Below, one piece after another: positions 28,190 through 36,577 of a stretch of DNA of 36,577 nucleotides. How positions within the stretch are numbered: position 1 is the first letter of the stretch; every line of letters starts with the position of its first letter. Below the pieces are notes generated by a model. It saw nothing but the letters and a program-made list of their open reading frames with translations, was not told the DNA's origin and ran no database searches. Both the position numbers and the translations under genes were made by a program. The stretch comes from Phormidium sp. FACHB-1136 (GTDB lineage: Bacteria; Cyanobacteriota; Cyanobacteriia; Phormidesmidales; Phormidesmidaceae), in the NCBI RefSeq assembly GCF_014697375.1, contig NZ_JACJRS010000052.1:1-36577 (forward strand), written 5' to 3'.

Positions 28190-31100
28190 TTAAGCCTGAA
28201 GGCTATCATTTGCCGAAAAATCAAACGAGATTTGATCTGAGTTTTCTGTAGATGTCGTTCGACTTGCCCTAGTGCCAACCTTATCTAATGCACCCGCAGA
28301 TTGGAGTTCATCCACTGTAATGGTTGGAGATGCACAAATTTGATCAAGCAACTCTTTTTGGATGGGTTCCAGTTGAACCAGCTTTTCGAGTACATGAAGC
28401 AAGTTGATTAGTTCCGTTGTGTATTCAGCTAACCAGTGATCGGGTTGAATGTTGTTTAGCGGTGATGGTTGCCGACGGTTGCCAATAATTGGACGTTCTC
28501 GATTTGCTTTACGATAGCTAAACCATTGACGTAGTATTTGCTTGCCTGAAACTTCGTATTTCCAAACTTGCGGCGATACTCTCTCAACATATCCATTTCC
28601 AACGAGCAGCCTATGGTTAGTTTCGTCATATTCAATCATGTCTGGCATTTCTCCAGGAGCTTGTGAGATAGCTCCTTCAAGCGATATCTGAGGAGCCATA
28701 TCACTTGGCAGTCTTGGAGGTGCATTAGGTCGATCATGGCTAGGATCTGTAAATCTTTCACCAAAGGTATGAAGCCAAATTACAGTTTTGCCAATTTCAA
28801 CGGCTTTTGAGAATAAGTCGCCATGTGAGGTTAATGGAATTCGCAAGCCTGGACTGACTAGATCAGCTTGAAAACGCTCTGTAAATGCAGGATGAGCACC
28901 TACTGCTGCAAGATACGATAAAAAATCTTCAGCTAATACTTGAAATTGATATTTTTCGCTGAGATATGAAATTAACTGCGGAACAATATTTGGGGTTCGA
29001 GCATTTTTATCTTGCCACAAAGGAAAGACCCGACCACCAAATGATCCTTTGTAATGATCTAGATCAGGAATGAGCGCTGTAAATGTAAATGCAGGGCCTG
29101 ATGAGGGTGATGTTCGATGAAGTGCAGTCAAGTATGTCTGACATTCCGAGAAAATTTTCCATAAAGTTGGATTTGGTCTATTAATCAGTCTTTTATCAGG
29201 AATGATAAATTGTCGATCAAAGGAGCGGAACGCATAAGGTACTGGCTGATTACAATTTCCTTTTTCATTAGCGATTGTGACAGGGCGAGCTTCATAACCT
29301 GGTAAAGCATCACGAATCAATCGGTTACTATCTCGATCCGTAGCGTGGGGATGAAATAATTCATCTTTTTGATTGTCAGGCGCATCAATTAGTTTTTGCC
29401 AACGCTCTAGCAATGATTGTGCATCAGGGGCAATAATCCATGTGCGTCCCGGCATAACACCTGATCCGTTGTAGACAAAGAAATCTTCAAGGGCAGGAAA
29501 CGTTGACCATTCACCTGTTAACTCAGGTAAAAACGGAGATCTCCAATCGGATGAACAATCAACCCAGTCTGGTGCATCTAGCGTTAGCTTTTCTAGAGCT
29601 GCAAACTTTTCTTCACGGCGTCCTTCAGGCAAGGCTAAGAATTTAACATGAGCAGGTACCTCTGTATCTGTCTTGCCGCTACGTGAAACTAACACAATAC
29701 AGACAGGCTGCTGTACGCCTTGAAAAATCCGGGTATTGACTTCTGGTTGATGTCCTTCCGGTGAACAGTCAATCACCCAAATCTCGTTAGCCGTGCGCCG
29801 CAGATAGTCTCGCATTTTTTCAAATCCAGGCCCACCAAGGAATCCTGCGACTGTAATAAAGCAGACAATGCCAGTATTCTTCTCTGGATGGTGGTCGAAT
29901 ACTTTCCAAGTAGCCCAACGCCAAAAGTAAATATAGAGATTGCGGAGGTGCTTTGCATGGGCACTCACTCCCCAATTAACAGGAGGAAACCATGCTTCTA
30001 GAGGAGCAGGTTCTTCAGAATTTTGGCTTCGATTTTCCACCCATCCACCACGTCCCCTAGCTCTTTCTCTGTAGGGCGGATTGCCAATTACAACGGTAAT
30101 AGGCTCTTTGCGTTTGATTTCATTAGCTTTCTCGCGGGATTCGGCAATGGGCTTGTAGAGATTAGGAATCCATTCTTCACTTTCGTAGGGGCTTCCTAGA
30201 GTATCGGCAACAAACATGCGAAGAGAAGCGGACGGCACATCACCAATGAGTGCAGCAAGCTCAGCTAGGAGTCGCAACTGGGCAACGGCAAACGGGCCAA
30301 GCTGAAGTTCAAATCCAATCAGGCGGTGCATGGCATCATTGATTGCCGCAGACACCGCTCCAGGGCCTTGATCTGCCTTAACTATTTCGGTGATCCGGGT
30401 TAAAACACCGAGTAAAAACGTTCCTGTTCCAACAGCAGGATCAGCAATAGTTACATCTCGTGATGCGAGACCACCGTGCAAATTAAAGCGGCTTGGACTC
30501 TGGAGCGCTTCATCCACCAACCGAACCATAGCCTCAACCACTTGGGGCGGCGTGTAATAAGATCCAGTCTGCTTACGAAGCTCATTATCGTAAATACCTA
30601 GAAAATCTTCGTAGAAGTATAACCAAACATCAGGATTACCTTTGCTGATTGTCCTCCAATCCACAGCATCGAGTACACGGGTTAATGTATCGAGTGAAGT
30701 ATGTAAAGCCTTTCGAGTACTTGCATCATCCGTTAACACCCGGAGAGCCGTACCAATTAGAGAATTGGTTTGGCCAAGTTCCTGGGAAATTTGATCCAGT
30801 CCTTGAGTTAGGCAAATTTCTCTGGCTCTGGCTACCAGCAAACCAAAAGTTACTGTTTGAGAATATCCATCAGCAAATTGAGCGTTATCTGCGTCGGGAA
30901 ATAGTAAACGACGCCAATCTTCCCTAAGACCTGTTAAAGCTGGATTATTTTGCTCAAGTTGCTCGGTGACTTCATCCCGCAAAAGCCGACATAATCGAGC
31001 ACTAATCTCAGCGAGTTGTCTGGCATCACTTGGAGGGATAGGTTGCCATTGGAAAAAATTCTCAAAAATGCCCAGAAGGCTTGATGGCGCTTTAAGTGCA

Positions 31101-31543
31101 TTGCCAGATGTTTCAATATCGCCCTCAAGTTTGATGACAGAGCCTACTAATTCCCCGCTCTGCCACAGACTAAATTCATTACCATCAGTATAGATAAGAT
31201 TAGGAAGTGACTGAAGCTTCTTCCACTGATCTTTATCATGTTTATCTCTGAAACGATTCGGATAAGCTCCTTTTCCTGGAGCTTTAACCTCGATGAAGCC
31301 AACAAGAACATTCCGAATCGTAACTGCGTAATCTGGCCGAGTTCTCAAGCCAGCAAGCGACATTTCTCCGACAGTTGCAACTGCATTACGAGGAAGTTTA
31401 CACAGTTCAGCGAGGTCAGCAATGAGTTGTTCCAGGGGAGCACGTAACTGATCCTCCGGTTGGCCTGAAGCCGCAAGGTTTGCTAGCTTAGCTTTAGCTG
31501 TGGCTCCAAACGTTGAGATTGCGGAGTTTAAAGTCAAATTCAT
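28190..31543 (-). CDS. Single-chain restriction-modification enzyme (Type IIG / ISP-like)
   Basis: 1117 residues. N-terminal PD-(D/E)XK nuclease: RPDYAVTIRNVLVGFIEVKA (Asp71, Glu85, Lys87 from this start). A helical connector follows, then a gamma-class N6-adenine methyltransferase: GSYYTPPQVVEAMV, motif I DPAVGTGTF (about 368-376), and catalytic NPPY (488-491). The C-terminal half resembles the Type ISP specificity domain (ISYLSEKYQFQV, SYLAAVGAHPAFTERF, IPLTSHGDLF). Classic Type ISP enzymes have a helicase between nuclease and methyltransferase; none is present, so the layout is like Type IIG. Start ATG 31543 preferred over TTG 31558; no ribosome site. The gene is visibly more AT-rich than its neighbours, suggesting transfer. 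No separate S, M or R gene is adjacent. Confidence 0.88.
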   Translation of the reverse strand: MNLTLNSAISTFGATAKAKLANLAASGQPEDQLRAPLEQLIADLAELCKLPRNAVATVGEMSLAGLRTRPDYAVTIRNVLVGFIEVKAPGKGAYPNRFRDKHDKDQWKKLQSLPNLIYTDGNEFSLWQSGELVGSVIKLEGDIETSGNALKAPSSLLGIFENFFQWQPIPPSDARQLAEISARLCRLLRDEVTEQLEQNNPALTGLREDWRRLLFPDADNAQFADGYSQTVTFGLLVARAREICLTQGLDQISQELGQTNSLIGTALRVLTDDASTRKALHTSLDTLTRVLDAVDWRTISKGNPDVWLYFYEDFLGIYDNELRKQTGSYYTPPQVVEAMVRLVDEALQSPSRFNLHGGLASRDVTIADPAVGTGTFLLGVLTRITEIVKADQGPGAVSAAINDAMHRLIGFELQLGPFAVAQLRLLAELAALIGDVPSASLRMFVADTLGSPYESEEWIPNLYKPIAESREKANEIKRKEPITVVIGNPPYRERARGRGGWVENRSQNSEEPAPLEAWFPPVNWGVSAHAKHLRNLYIYFWRWATWKVFDHHPEKNTGIVCFITVAGFLGGPGFEKMRDYLRRTANEIWVIDCSPEGHQPEVNTRIFQGVQQPVCIVLVSRSGKTDTEVPAHVKFLALPEGRREEKFAALEKLTLDAPDWVDCSSDWRSPFLPELTGEWSTFPALEDFFVYNGSGVMPGRTWIIAPDAQSLLERWQKLIDAPDNQKDELFHPHATDRDSNRLIRDALPGYEARPVTIANEKGNCNQPVPYAFRSFDRQFIIPDKRLINRPNPTLWKIFSECQTYLTALHRTSPSSGPAFTFTALIPDLDHYKGSFGGRVFPLWQDKNARTPNIVPQLISYLSEKYQFQVLAEDFLSYLAAVGAHPAFTERFQADLVSPGLRIPLTSHGDLFSKAVEIGKTVIWLHTFGERFTDPSHDRPNAPPRLPSDMAPQISLEGAISQAPGEMPDMIEYDETNHRLLVGNGYVERVSPQVWKYEVSGKQILRQWFSYRKANRERPIIGNRRQPSPLNNIQPDHWLAEYTTELINLLHVLEKLVQLEPIQKELLDQICASPTITVDELQSAGALDKVGTRASRTTSTENSDQISFDFSANDSLQA

Positions 31544-31558
31544 AGAGAAGCAATGCAA

Positions 31559-31946
31559 CAGATCTGTCTTGATCGGCAGGTTTAACGTGGCTCACGCAGA
31601 CCAAATGGTGGAGTTTTCATACAGTATTCCAAGATCGTCAAATTTTTTAGGTTTTTATCTGCCATCTTACAAATAATCTGAAGATAGCTAATCATTCATT
31701 CAAATTCAGTGAAGAACTACTACTAATTTATATATTATTCAGAAGAGTAACTCTATGTATTATCCAGCGGATCTACGGAATACTACCCAGATCTTAAGGA
31801 ATTAATTATCATTTTTGCCGGATAAGGTCGCCGTTTCGAGGGGGCCAGGCTACTAACGCGGAATGCGTCTCACAAGGCTTGCAGTGGATCATGGATCCAC
31901 CAGCTCTCCAGGCCAGACATTAAGCCTAGCCTGGAGACAATGTGGA
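31559..31946. other. AT-rich gap between the RM gene and the sulfatase
   Basis: 388 bases without a supported gene. The part next to the RM gene is AT-rich (31640-31830) and would hold its promoter on the minus strand; TATATTATT at about 31730 is one candidate -10 area. The part next to the sulfatase holds a hairpin (31905-31937). No insertion-sequence end was recognised. Confidence 0.5.
31905..31937 (-). terminator. Hairpin after the sulfatase gene
   Basis: TCTCCAGGC (31905-31913) pairs with GCCTGGAGA (31929-31937) across 15 bases, starting 10 bases beyond the sulfatase stop codon on the minus strand. A nearby palindrome, GGATCATGGATCC (31887-31899), could extend the structure. No T run is visible. 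Confidence 0.5.
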
Positions 31947-34310
31947 TTAGTTCAGGTCGATGGCTACCTCATCGAGTTTGCCCGTAAAGGCAAAGGGCAA
32001 CTCGTAGGATTCCGTCACCGGGGTTCCCGTGTCGAAGCCGATGTCGAGGGTTTCGTCGAGGGTAAAGCGGTTGGGAATGCTCTTTTCCACGCGCCCCTGG
32101 CCAATTTTTTTGTTGTTGGCATAGAGCGTTACCGTGGCCCCGGCGTAGGGTTGGACGGCGTCGGTTTTGTAGTCGGCCTTGAGGACGACCTTACCCGCAG
32201 GTAAACGGGTGCTAGATTCCACCTCGTAGCGCTCCACCCCGGCCAGGTTGTAGTGGTAGACGAGCTTGCCGTCCTTCACAAACAGGCCATAGCCAGAGAA
32301 GCGCCCCCCAACGGTGATCAGCATTCCCTCTGCGCCCTGTTCTGGGATTTCCACATTGGCGGTGATGGTGTGGTTGCGGTACTTCACATCCGGGGCAGAA
32401 CCCTCCGGCAGGCGCATCCCGCGAGGATAGGCGAAGTGGGTGCGTCCTGCCGTTAGGCTGGGGCGGTTGGCCACGTTGAGACGGGCGATTTTGCGGCCAT
32501 CGAGGGGCAGCACGTTGTACTTGGCGGCTTCGGCGAAGAACAGGGTCTTCATGTCCTGGAGCTTTTCGGGCATTTGGTCGGCCAAGTTCACCGCTTGGCT
32601 AAAGTCTTCGTCGATGTGGTACAGCTCCCAATCGAGGTTGAGGATGTCTTTGTCCGCCGAGGGTTCGGGCACCCAGGGTTCGCTCCAAAGGGCGCTGGCC
32701 ATCCAGCCGTCGCTGTAGATGCCCTGGTTGCCTGCCATCTCAAAGTATTGGGTGGTGTGGCGGGTGGGCACCTTGGCATCGGCAAAGGTGTAGGCCAAAC
32801 TGGTGCCTTCGATGGGCTTTTGGTCAATGCCGTTGATCTGCACAGGTTGGGGGATGCCAGCCGCCTCCAGGATGGTCGGCGCAATGTCGATCACATGGCT
32901 GAACTGAAAGCGCTTGCCGCCCTTGTCTTTGATGCCCGCTGGCCAAGCCATGGCCATGCCGTTGCGGGTGCCGCCAAAGTGGGAGGCAATCTGCTTCGTC
33001 CACTGGAAGGGGGTATCCATGGCCCAGGCCCAGGCGGAGGGGAAGTGGTTGTAGTACAGGGGGCCACCCAGGTCATCGATGGCGGCGACCTTGTCCTCGA
33101 GTTTTTCGGGCAGGCCGTTGAAGAAGGTCATCTCGTTCAGCAGACCGTTAAATCCGCCCTCGGCGCTGGCTCCGTTGTCTCCGGCGATGTAGATCACCAG
33201 GGTGTTATCCAGTTCTCCGATCTGGTCAATCGCATCGACGACCCGACCCACCTCATGATCCACATGGGCGGTGAACCCGGCAAATACCTCCATCATCCGC
33301 GCATAGACCCGCTGCTCTTCAGGGGAGAGGGAATCCCAGGCCGCCAACGCCGCCGGACGGGGGGTGAGTTGGGCATCGGCGGGAATCACGCCCAGCTTTT
33401 TCTGCCGCGCAAAGGCCTCTTCCCGGTACTTGTCCCAGCCCATATCAAACTGGCCTTTGAATTGGTCAATCCATTCCCTCGGCGCTTGGTGGGGGGCATG
33501 GGCGGCACCGGGGGCCAAATACACCAGGAAGGGCTTTTCGGGGGAAACCGCATTGACCTGGCGAATGTAGTTGATGGCGTGGTCGGCCAGGTCGGTACTG
33601 AGGTGGTAGGGGGTGCCGTCGGCGTTGGTTTCCGGCGGTTCGATGCGGGTGGTGTTTTCCACCAGGGCGGGGTGAAACTGGTCGGTGTCGCCGCCCACAA
33701 AGCCATAGAAGTAGTCGAAGCCCAGCCCTTGGGGCCAGCGATCAAACGGCCCCGCCATGCTGCTTTCCCAGTCGGGCACGTTGTGGTTTTTGCCGAACCA
33801 GGCGGTGGAATAGCCGTAGGCCTGCAAAATTTGGGCAAAGGTGCCCGCATTATCGGGAATTACCCCGGTATAGCCCGGAAAGCCTGTCCCCGCTTCGGTA
33901 ATCACGCCGTTGCCCACGGAATGGTGGTTGCGCCCGGTCAACAAAGCCGCCCTGGTGGGAGAACAGAGCGCCGTGGTGTGGAACTGGGTAAATTGCAGGC
34001 CGTTCTTCACCACCCGATCCATCGTCGGGGTGGGAATGCCGCCGCCAAAGCTGCTGAACTGCCCAAAACCCACGTCGTCAATCAGCACCAGCAGCACGTT
34101 GGGGGCGTTTTCAATGCCAAAGGTGCTAGGTAATTTGAGCTGACTTTTAACGGGTTCCGAAGACTGATAGCTCAGCCCAATTTTGCCCGAAAAAGGTCGG
34201 GGCGGATGGGGCAGAATCTCCTGGGCCAAGGCCGGGGGCACGGCAGATTGCAGCACAAGGATGGTGGTTAGCCACCCTACAAAAGCGACCCTCAGCAGTC
34301 GTTGGAGCAT
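31947..34310 (-). CDS. Secreted arylsulfatase (Cys-type)
   Basis: 787 residues. Hydrolyses sulfate esters after export. Signal peptide at 1-29 (LLRVAFVGWLTTILVLQSAVPPALAQ). The sulfatase domain begins at NVLLVLIDDVGFGQF (metal Asp78-Asp79); the activation motif is CSPTRAALLTG with Cys116, the residue turned into formylglycine; YIAGDNGAS supplies the later Asp-Asn metal ligands. The last 180 residues are a beta-rich extra domain (MLITVGGRFSGYGLFVKDGKL...LDEVAIDLN) like a concanavalin-type fold. GAGG lies five bases before the ATG. A formylglycine-generating enzyme is not in the window. The outer-membrane-type gene upstream on the same strand is a frequent neighbour of such sulfatases. Substrate (polysaccharide, steroid or aryl sulfate) unknown. 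Confidence 0.93.
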   Translation of the reverse strand: MLQRLLRVAFVGWLTTILVLQSAVPPALAQEILPHPPRPFSGKIGLSYQSSEPVKSQLKLPSTFGIENAPNVLLVLIDDVGFGQFSSFGGGIPTPTMDRVVKNGLQFTQFHTTALCSPTRAALLTGRNHHSVGNGVITEAGTGFPGYTGVIPDNAGTFAQILQAYGYSTAWFGKNHNVPDWESSMAGPFDRWPQGLGFDYFYGFVGGDTDQFHPALVENTTRIEPPETNADGTPYHLSTDLADHAINYIRQVNAVSPEKPFLVYLAPGAAHAPHQAPREWIDQFKGQFDMGWDKYREEAFARQKKLGVIPADAQLTPRPAALAAWDSLSPEEQRVYARMMEVFAGFTAHVDHEVGRVVDAIDQIGELDNTLVIYIAGDNGASAEGGFNGLLNEMTFFNGLPEKLEDKVAAIDDLGGPLYYNHFPSAWAWAMDTPFQWTKQIASHFGGTRNGMAMAWPAGIKDKGGKRFQFSHVIDIAPTILEAAGIPQPVQINGIDQKPIEGTSLAYTFADAKVPTRHTTQYFEMAGNQGIYSDGWMASALWSEPWVPEPSADKDILNLDWELYHIDEDFSQAVNLADQMPEKLQDMKTLFFAEAAKYNVLPLDGRKIARLNVANRPSLTAGRTHFAYPRGMRLPEGSAPDVKYRNHTITANVEIPEQGAEGMLITVGGRFSGYGLFVKDGKLVYHYNLAGVERYEVESSTRLPAGKVVLKADYKTDAVQPYAGATVTLYANNKKIGQGRVEKSIPNRFTLDETLDIGFDTGTPVTESYELPFAFTGKLDEVAIDLN

Positions 34311-34688
34311 ACTTACCTCTTCAAAATTCCTTGGGAAACCTAGAGCTTAGAACAGTCAAAACTTGGCTGACTTACACAACATCAAACAGATTTTCCATTT
34401 CGTATTTTCTAGGGATAATACTAAAAATCCATTAACTTTTAACACCTACTTATAGAATCAAAACAACAAGATTCTACGCTGGACTTTTCAGTGACCCTAT
34501 TCAAAAAATGCAAGTTTATCGGGGCGCATCCCGGCTTTGCAATAAGTACAAATGCGCAGTCGTCAATTTGACGAGAATCAAGGGCTTTCAACAGCCTCTC
34601 AACCTTAGTCTTGCAAGACTGGGATGCACCCGTTTATGGCGTCCTGCCTAGGCAAGGCTCTACGGCTAGTGTGGGTAAAGCATCCGGG
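34311..34688. other. Gap between sulfatase and outer-membrane gene
   Basis: 378 bases without a gene. The half next to the sulfatase (34340-34520) is AT-rich and promoter-like; the other half is occupied by a MITE-like element (34522-34631). Confidence 0.6.
34522..34631. mobile_element. MITE-like element, 110 bp, with terminal inverted repeats
   Basis: The left end, 34522-34542 (GGGCGCATCCC...TTGCAA), and the reverse complement of the right end, 34611-34631 (GGGTGCATCCC...TTGCAA), agree at 17 of 21 positions. The element is flanked by an 8-bp direct repeat, GTTTATCG (34514-34521) and GTTTATGG (34632-34639), identical at 7 of 8 bases, as expected from target duplication. The centre has no ORF. 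The parent transposase is not known; an 8-bp duplication fits several IS families. Confidence 0.7.
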
Positions 34689-35882
34689 CTAGCGGGGAAA
34701 CAGCATCTGCACCTGCGCCCGTAGGGTAAAATCCGCCCCGAAGGAGGGTCGCACGGCATTCCAGAAGACCTGGAGAGAGGCGTTGATGGGCTGGGTGCCG
34801 ATGTTGAATAGTCTGCCGCCGCCGCCGCCGATGGGGATAGTCCATTGGTTGCCGCTGGCTGCATTCCAGTTGGCGGTAATGATCGGGGAAGAAGTAACGT
34901 ACCAACCGTCGGCAAAGTTTCGGGTGGCGAAGGGTTGCATCAAGAACTGGCTAATGTCGGGGCGGCTCCCATCCCCCGCAAAAGACCAGACCTGACTCAT
35001 CAACCCGCCATACACCCATGGCCCCGAATTCACCACCGCCACCCCAGCGGGGCCAGCGCTCCATTTTCCGGTTCCGGTCTGGCGATTGGTGGCGGTGGGC
35101 AGCACCAGGGTCGGGCCAATGCCCCAGGTGAGGTTGCCCGGAGCGGCTGGGACAAAGAAAAAGCTGGGGTTCAGATCCCCCAACCCCCACACGGTGCCGC
35201 CATTCAAAAGATCGGGCTGGGCCACAAAGGGTAGGATGGTGCGGGTTACAAGTAGCCAGTCATCGTTCAGGGAAATGGGCACCACGGGCTGAATATTCAG
35301 GACGTTTTGCGTGCGATCATTATTTGGCCCCATCCCAAAGTTGGTGTTGTTTTGAAAAGGCAGACTAATGAGGTTAGCGATGGGATTTTGGGCCGCTGCG
35401 GCCAGGTCTGCCATCGCAGCGGCTTCATCCTGAGGGGGATCTGCGGATGGATCGGGATCCGGGGTCGGTGCTTGGGCCAGGGGCCATGCCTGCGCCGAGA
35501 CCACGGCAGCTCGCTCTAAATCGGCGGCGGCGGTGCTGGTAGCCCAGGGGATCGGATCGGACGATGCTAGATCATCGGCACGAGGATTCGCCCCTGACAT
35601 TTGAGGCTGGATTTCGGGCAGATCGCTGATTGCGATGTCAGTCGTCATCTCAGGTTGATTCCTGGCGTCTGCCCCTTGCGGAGACAAGGTTAGGGGCCAG
35701 GGAGTACCGTCGAGCCATGGCGTTGGTTTGGTCTTCGCTTCACCTACCTCCGGGAACAGCCCACCAGGGACAAAAGCCCCATGCCGCTGCTCTGAGGTCA
35801 ACCCAGGGCTAGCGGTTAGCACCATGACACCAACCATGGCCGACATCCAGCCTCCACCGTGAAGGGTCGATCTGATCATCAT
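34689..35882 (-). CDS. Outer-membrane beta-barrel-type protein ('neuromedin U' family label)
   Basis: 397 residues. The N-terminus (MMIRSTLHGGGWMSAMVGVM then VLTASPGL) is a likely signal peptide. Residues about 30-160 are low-complexity, Pro/Ala/Asp-rich (PTPDPDPSADPPQDEAAAM). The C-terminal part, from NPIANLISLPFQNNTNFGMG onward, matches bacterial proteins labelled 'neuromedin U' or 'transporter': NVLNIQPVVPISL, WGLGDLNPSFFF, WGIGPTLVLPTAT and W..GPAGVAVV, predicted to form a beta-barrel. It probably exports or admits a small molecule across the outer membrane. It precedes the arylsulfatase on the same strand, a pairing seen in other bacteria. GAGG lies before the tandem ATGs. The long linker before the barrel is unusual. 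Confidence 0.82.
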   Translation of the reverse strand: MMIRSTLHGGGWMSAMVGVMVLTASPGLTSEQRHGAFVPGGLFPEVGEAKTKPTPWLDGTPWPLTLSPQGADARNQPEMTTDIAISDLPEIQPQMSGANPRADDLASSDPIPWATSTAAADLERAAVVSAQAWPLAQAPTPDPDPSADPPQDEAAAMADLAAAAQNPIANLISLPFQNNTNFGMGPNNDRTQNVLNIQPVVPISLNDDWLLVTRTILPFVAQPDLLNGGTVWGLGDLNPSFFFVPAAPGNLTWGIGPTLVLPTATNRQTGTGKWSAGPAGVAVVNSGPWVYGGLMSQVWSFAGDGSRPDISQFLMQPFATRNFADGWYVTSSPIITANWNAASGNQWTIPIGGGGGRLFNIGTQPINASLQVFWNAVRPSFGADFTLRAQVQMLFPR

Positions 35883-36455
35883 TGAACCTCAGTAGATTGC
35901 AAAGTCCCCGCAACCCACCCTGACGGGAAGCAAGCTACACGGCACTGGACCGCTAAAGTGGGATGCCTTGTGGAACCCCTGCTACGCAAGGACTTTGGGT
36001 AACGAGAAAACAAGGATCATACTTTTAGAAACCAGTGCCAGCTACACCCCCAGCCCCTCTTCATCCTGGGCTACTGTGTACACACAAGTCCTTGACGTAG
36101 ACGCTACAAGGAATCGATCCCCCCTAGCCCCCCTTAAAAAGGGGGGAATCGGAGTCAAAGTCCCTCTCCCACATTGGGAGAGGGATTTAGGGTGAGGGCC
36201 AAATCAGGGCAGTAGAGCCAGTTTATGATCTACTGAGGATGAGTTACGCCTTAGGGACTAAATCGAGAATAGCTAAGCACAATTTTTATCCTGTTTTCGA
36301 TTAAGAAAAAATACATTTAATCAACGTTTATTAAATATTGCTTTGAGTTTTATTTTGTTCAATAAAGATATCGCAATAAGTTATGTTTTTAAAGTCAAGT
36401 GTCCTAAGCTTAGTTTTAAAGTTCAGCGATGTGTATTTTTTGCCTAAAAAGCATA
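35883..36455. other. Non-coding region with palindromes and AT-rich DNA
   Basis: 573 bases without a supported gene. 35883-36110 holds nothing recognisable apart from the short palindrome GTGTACAC near 36076. Two strong palindromes lie at 36128-36185. From about 36240 to 36455 the DNA is very AT-rich with many T runs and resembles a promoter or transposon flank. Confidence 0.55.
36128..36185. repeat. Paired palindromes of a dispersed cyanobacterial repeat type
   Basis: Palindrome 1: CCCCCC (36128-36133), TTAAAAA, GGGGGG (36141-36146). Palindrome 2: TCCCTCTCCC (36161-36170), ACATT, GGGAGAGGGA (36176-36185), a perfect 10-bp stem. CCCCCTTAAAAAGGGGG and CCCTCTCCC...GGGAGAGGG blocks recur between genes in many cyanobacterial genomes (from memory). 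Their job is unknown; they may be non-autonomous repeats. Confidence 0.75.
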
Positions 36456-36577
36456 TCAGGAGTTAGAAACCTGGACAGTGGGAAGTTCTGTATCCGGTAG
36501 CGGGACGCCAAGAAAAACGGACATGAGCTGAGTCAATCGACCCATCATGTCCGAAACTGGCTGATGTAAAGCCTTTC
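36456..36577 (-). CDS. Possible 3' end of an ORF entering from the right edge
   Basis: On the minus strand the frame is open from the window edge for about 40 codons and ends at TGA 36456-36458. It reads KALHQPVSDMMGRLTQLMSV then FLGVPLPDTELPTVQVSNS. The composition is protein-like and differs from the AT-rich DNA beyond its stop. No family was recognised. A second frame is also open over most of the stretch, so the assignment is weak. Confidence 0.35.
   Translation of the reverse strand, partial: KALHQPVSDMMGRLTQLMSVFLGVPLPDTELPTVQVSNS

Noticed and set aside
32574-34133. 519-codon open frame on the plus strand opposite the sulfatase
   Set aside because: It mirrors the sulfatase codons in GC-rich DNA, has Gly/Val/His-heavy composition and no recognisable domain; the sulfatase on the other strand is certain.
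36519-36552. GGACATGA...TCATGTCC inverted repeat near the right edge as an IS end
   Set aside because: 8-bp arms only, no second end visible in the window, and it lies within a possible coding frame.

Overview
The window looks like a chromosomal segment of a GC-rich, probably filamentous and salt-tolerant cyanobacterium (Leptolyngbya/Nodosilinea-like; genus is inference). Evidence: a phycobilin-type heme oxygenase, a three-domain cyanobacterial flavodiiron protein, a SecA with cyanobacterial insertions, a StpA-type glucosylglycerol-phosphate phosphatase, a cyanobacterial ROK kinase, and short palindromic repeats of the sort found between cyanobacterial genes. No tRNA, rRNA or CRISPR array was seen.

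Layout. 1-183: tail of an IS630-type transposase. 394-3309: Ca2+-type P-ATPase carrying one copy of a 23-nt palindromic repeat inside its reading frame and a second copy that supplies its stop codon. 3367-4980 (minus): protein with two TIR modules, the first interrupted by a pentapeptide-repeat segment. 5046-6176: nine-repeat WG protein. 6405-7118: heme oxygenase. 7403-9688: large one-pass membrane protein with helical repeats and a Pro-rich tail. 9833-11641: penicillin-binding protein 2. 11990-14905: secA, followed at once by a decayed IS256-type transposase. 15695-17029: stpA. 17173-17874 (minus): coiled-coil PD-(D/E)XK protein. 18058-18975: ROK kinase, tail-to-tail with a minus-strand flavodiiron gene (18972-20684) and a small two-helix membrane ORF upstream of it. 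21432-22439: WecG/TagA glycosyltransferase. 22610-23413: DnaQ-like exonuclease. 23648-25270: leuA with a strong 3' hairpin. 25364-26104 (minus): lipoprotein, divergent from an MFS/GPH transporter (26244-27620).

27.7-31.6 kb is an AT-richer accessory island: a single-chain restriction-modification enzyme followed 33 nt later by a truncated Uma2-family gene and other debris. 31947-35882 (minus) holds a secreted arylsulfatase and, upstream, an outer-membrane-type protein of the 'neuromedin U' kind; a MITE-like element with an 8-bp target duplication lies between them. The last 700 bases are mostly non-coding, with two strong palindromes, and end in a possible partial ORF.

The housekeeping genes (cell wall, secretion, leucine synthesis, bilin synthesis, electron flow) do not form one pathway. 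The points most worth a second look are the double-TIR/pentapeptide protein, the coding palindromic repeat, the helicase-less ISP-like enzyme, and the sulfatase/outer-membrane pair split by a MITE.
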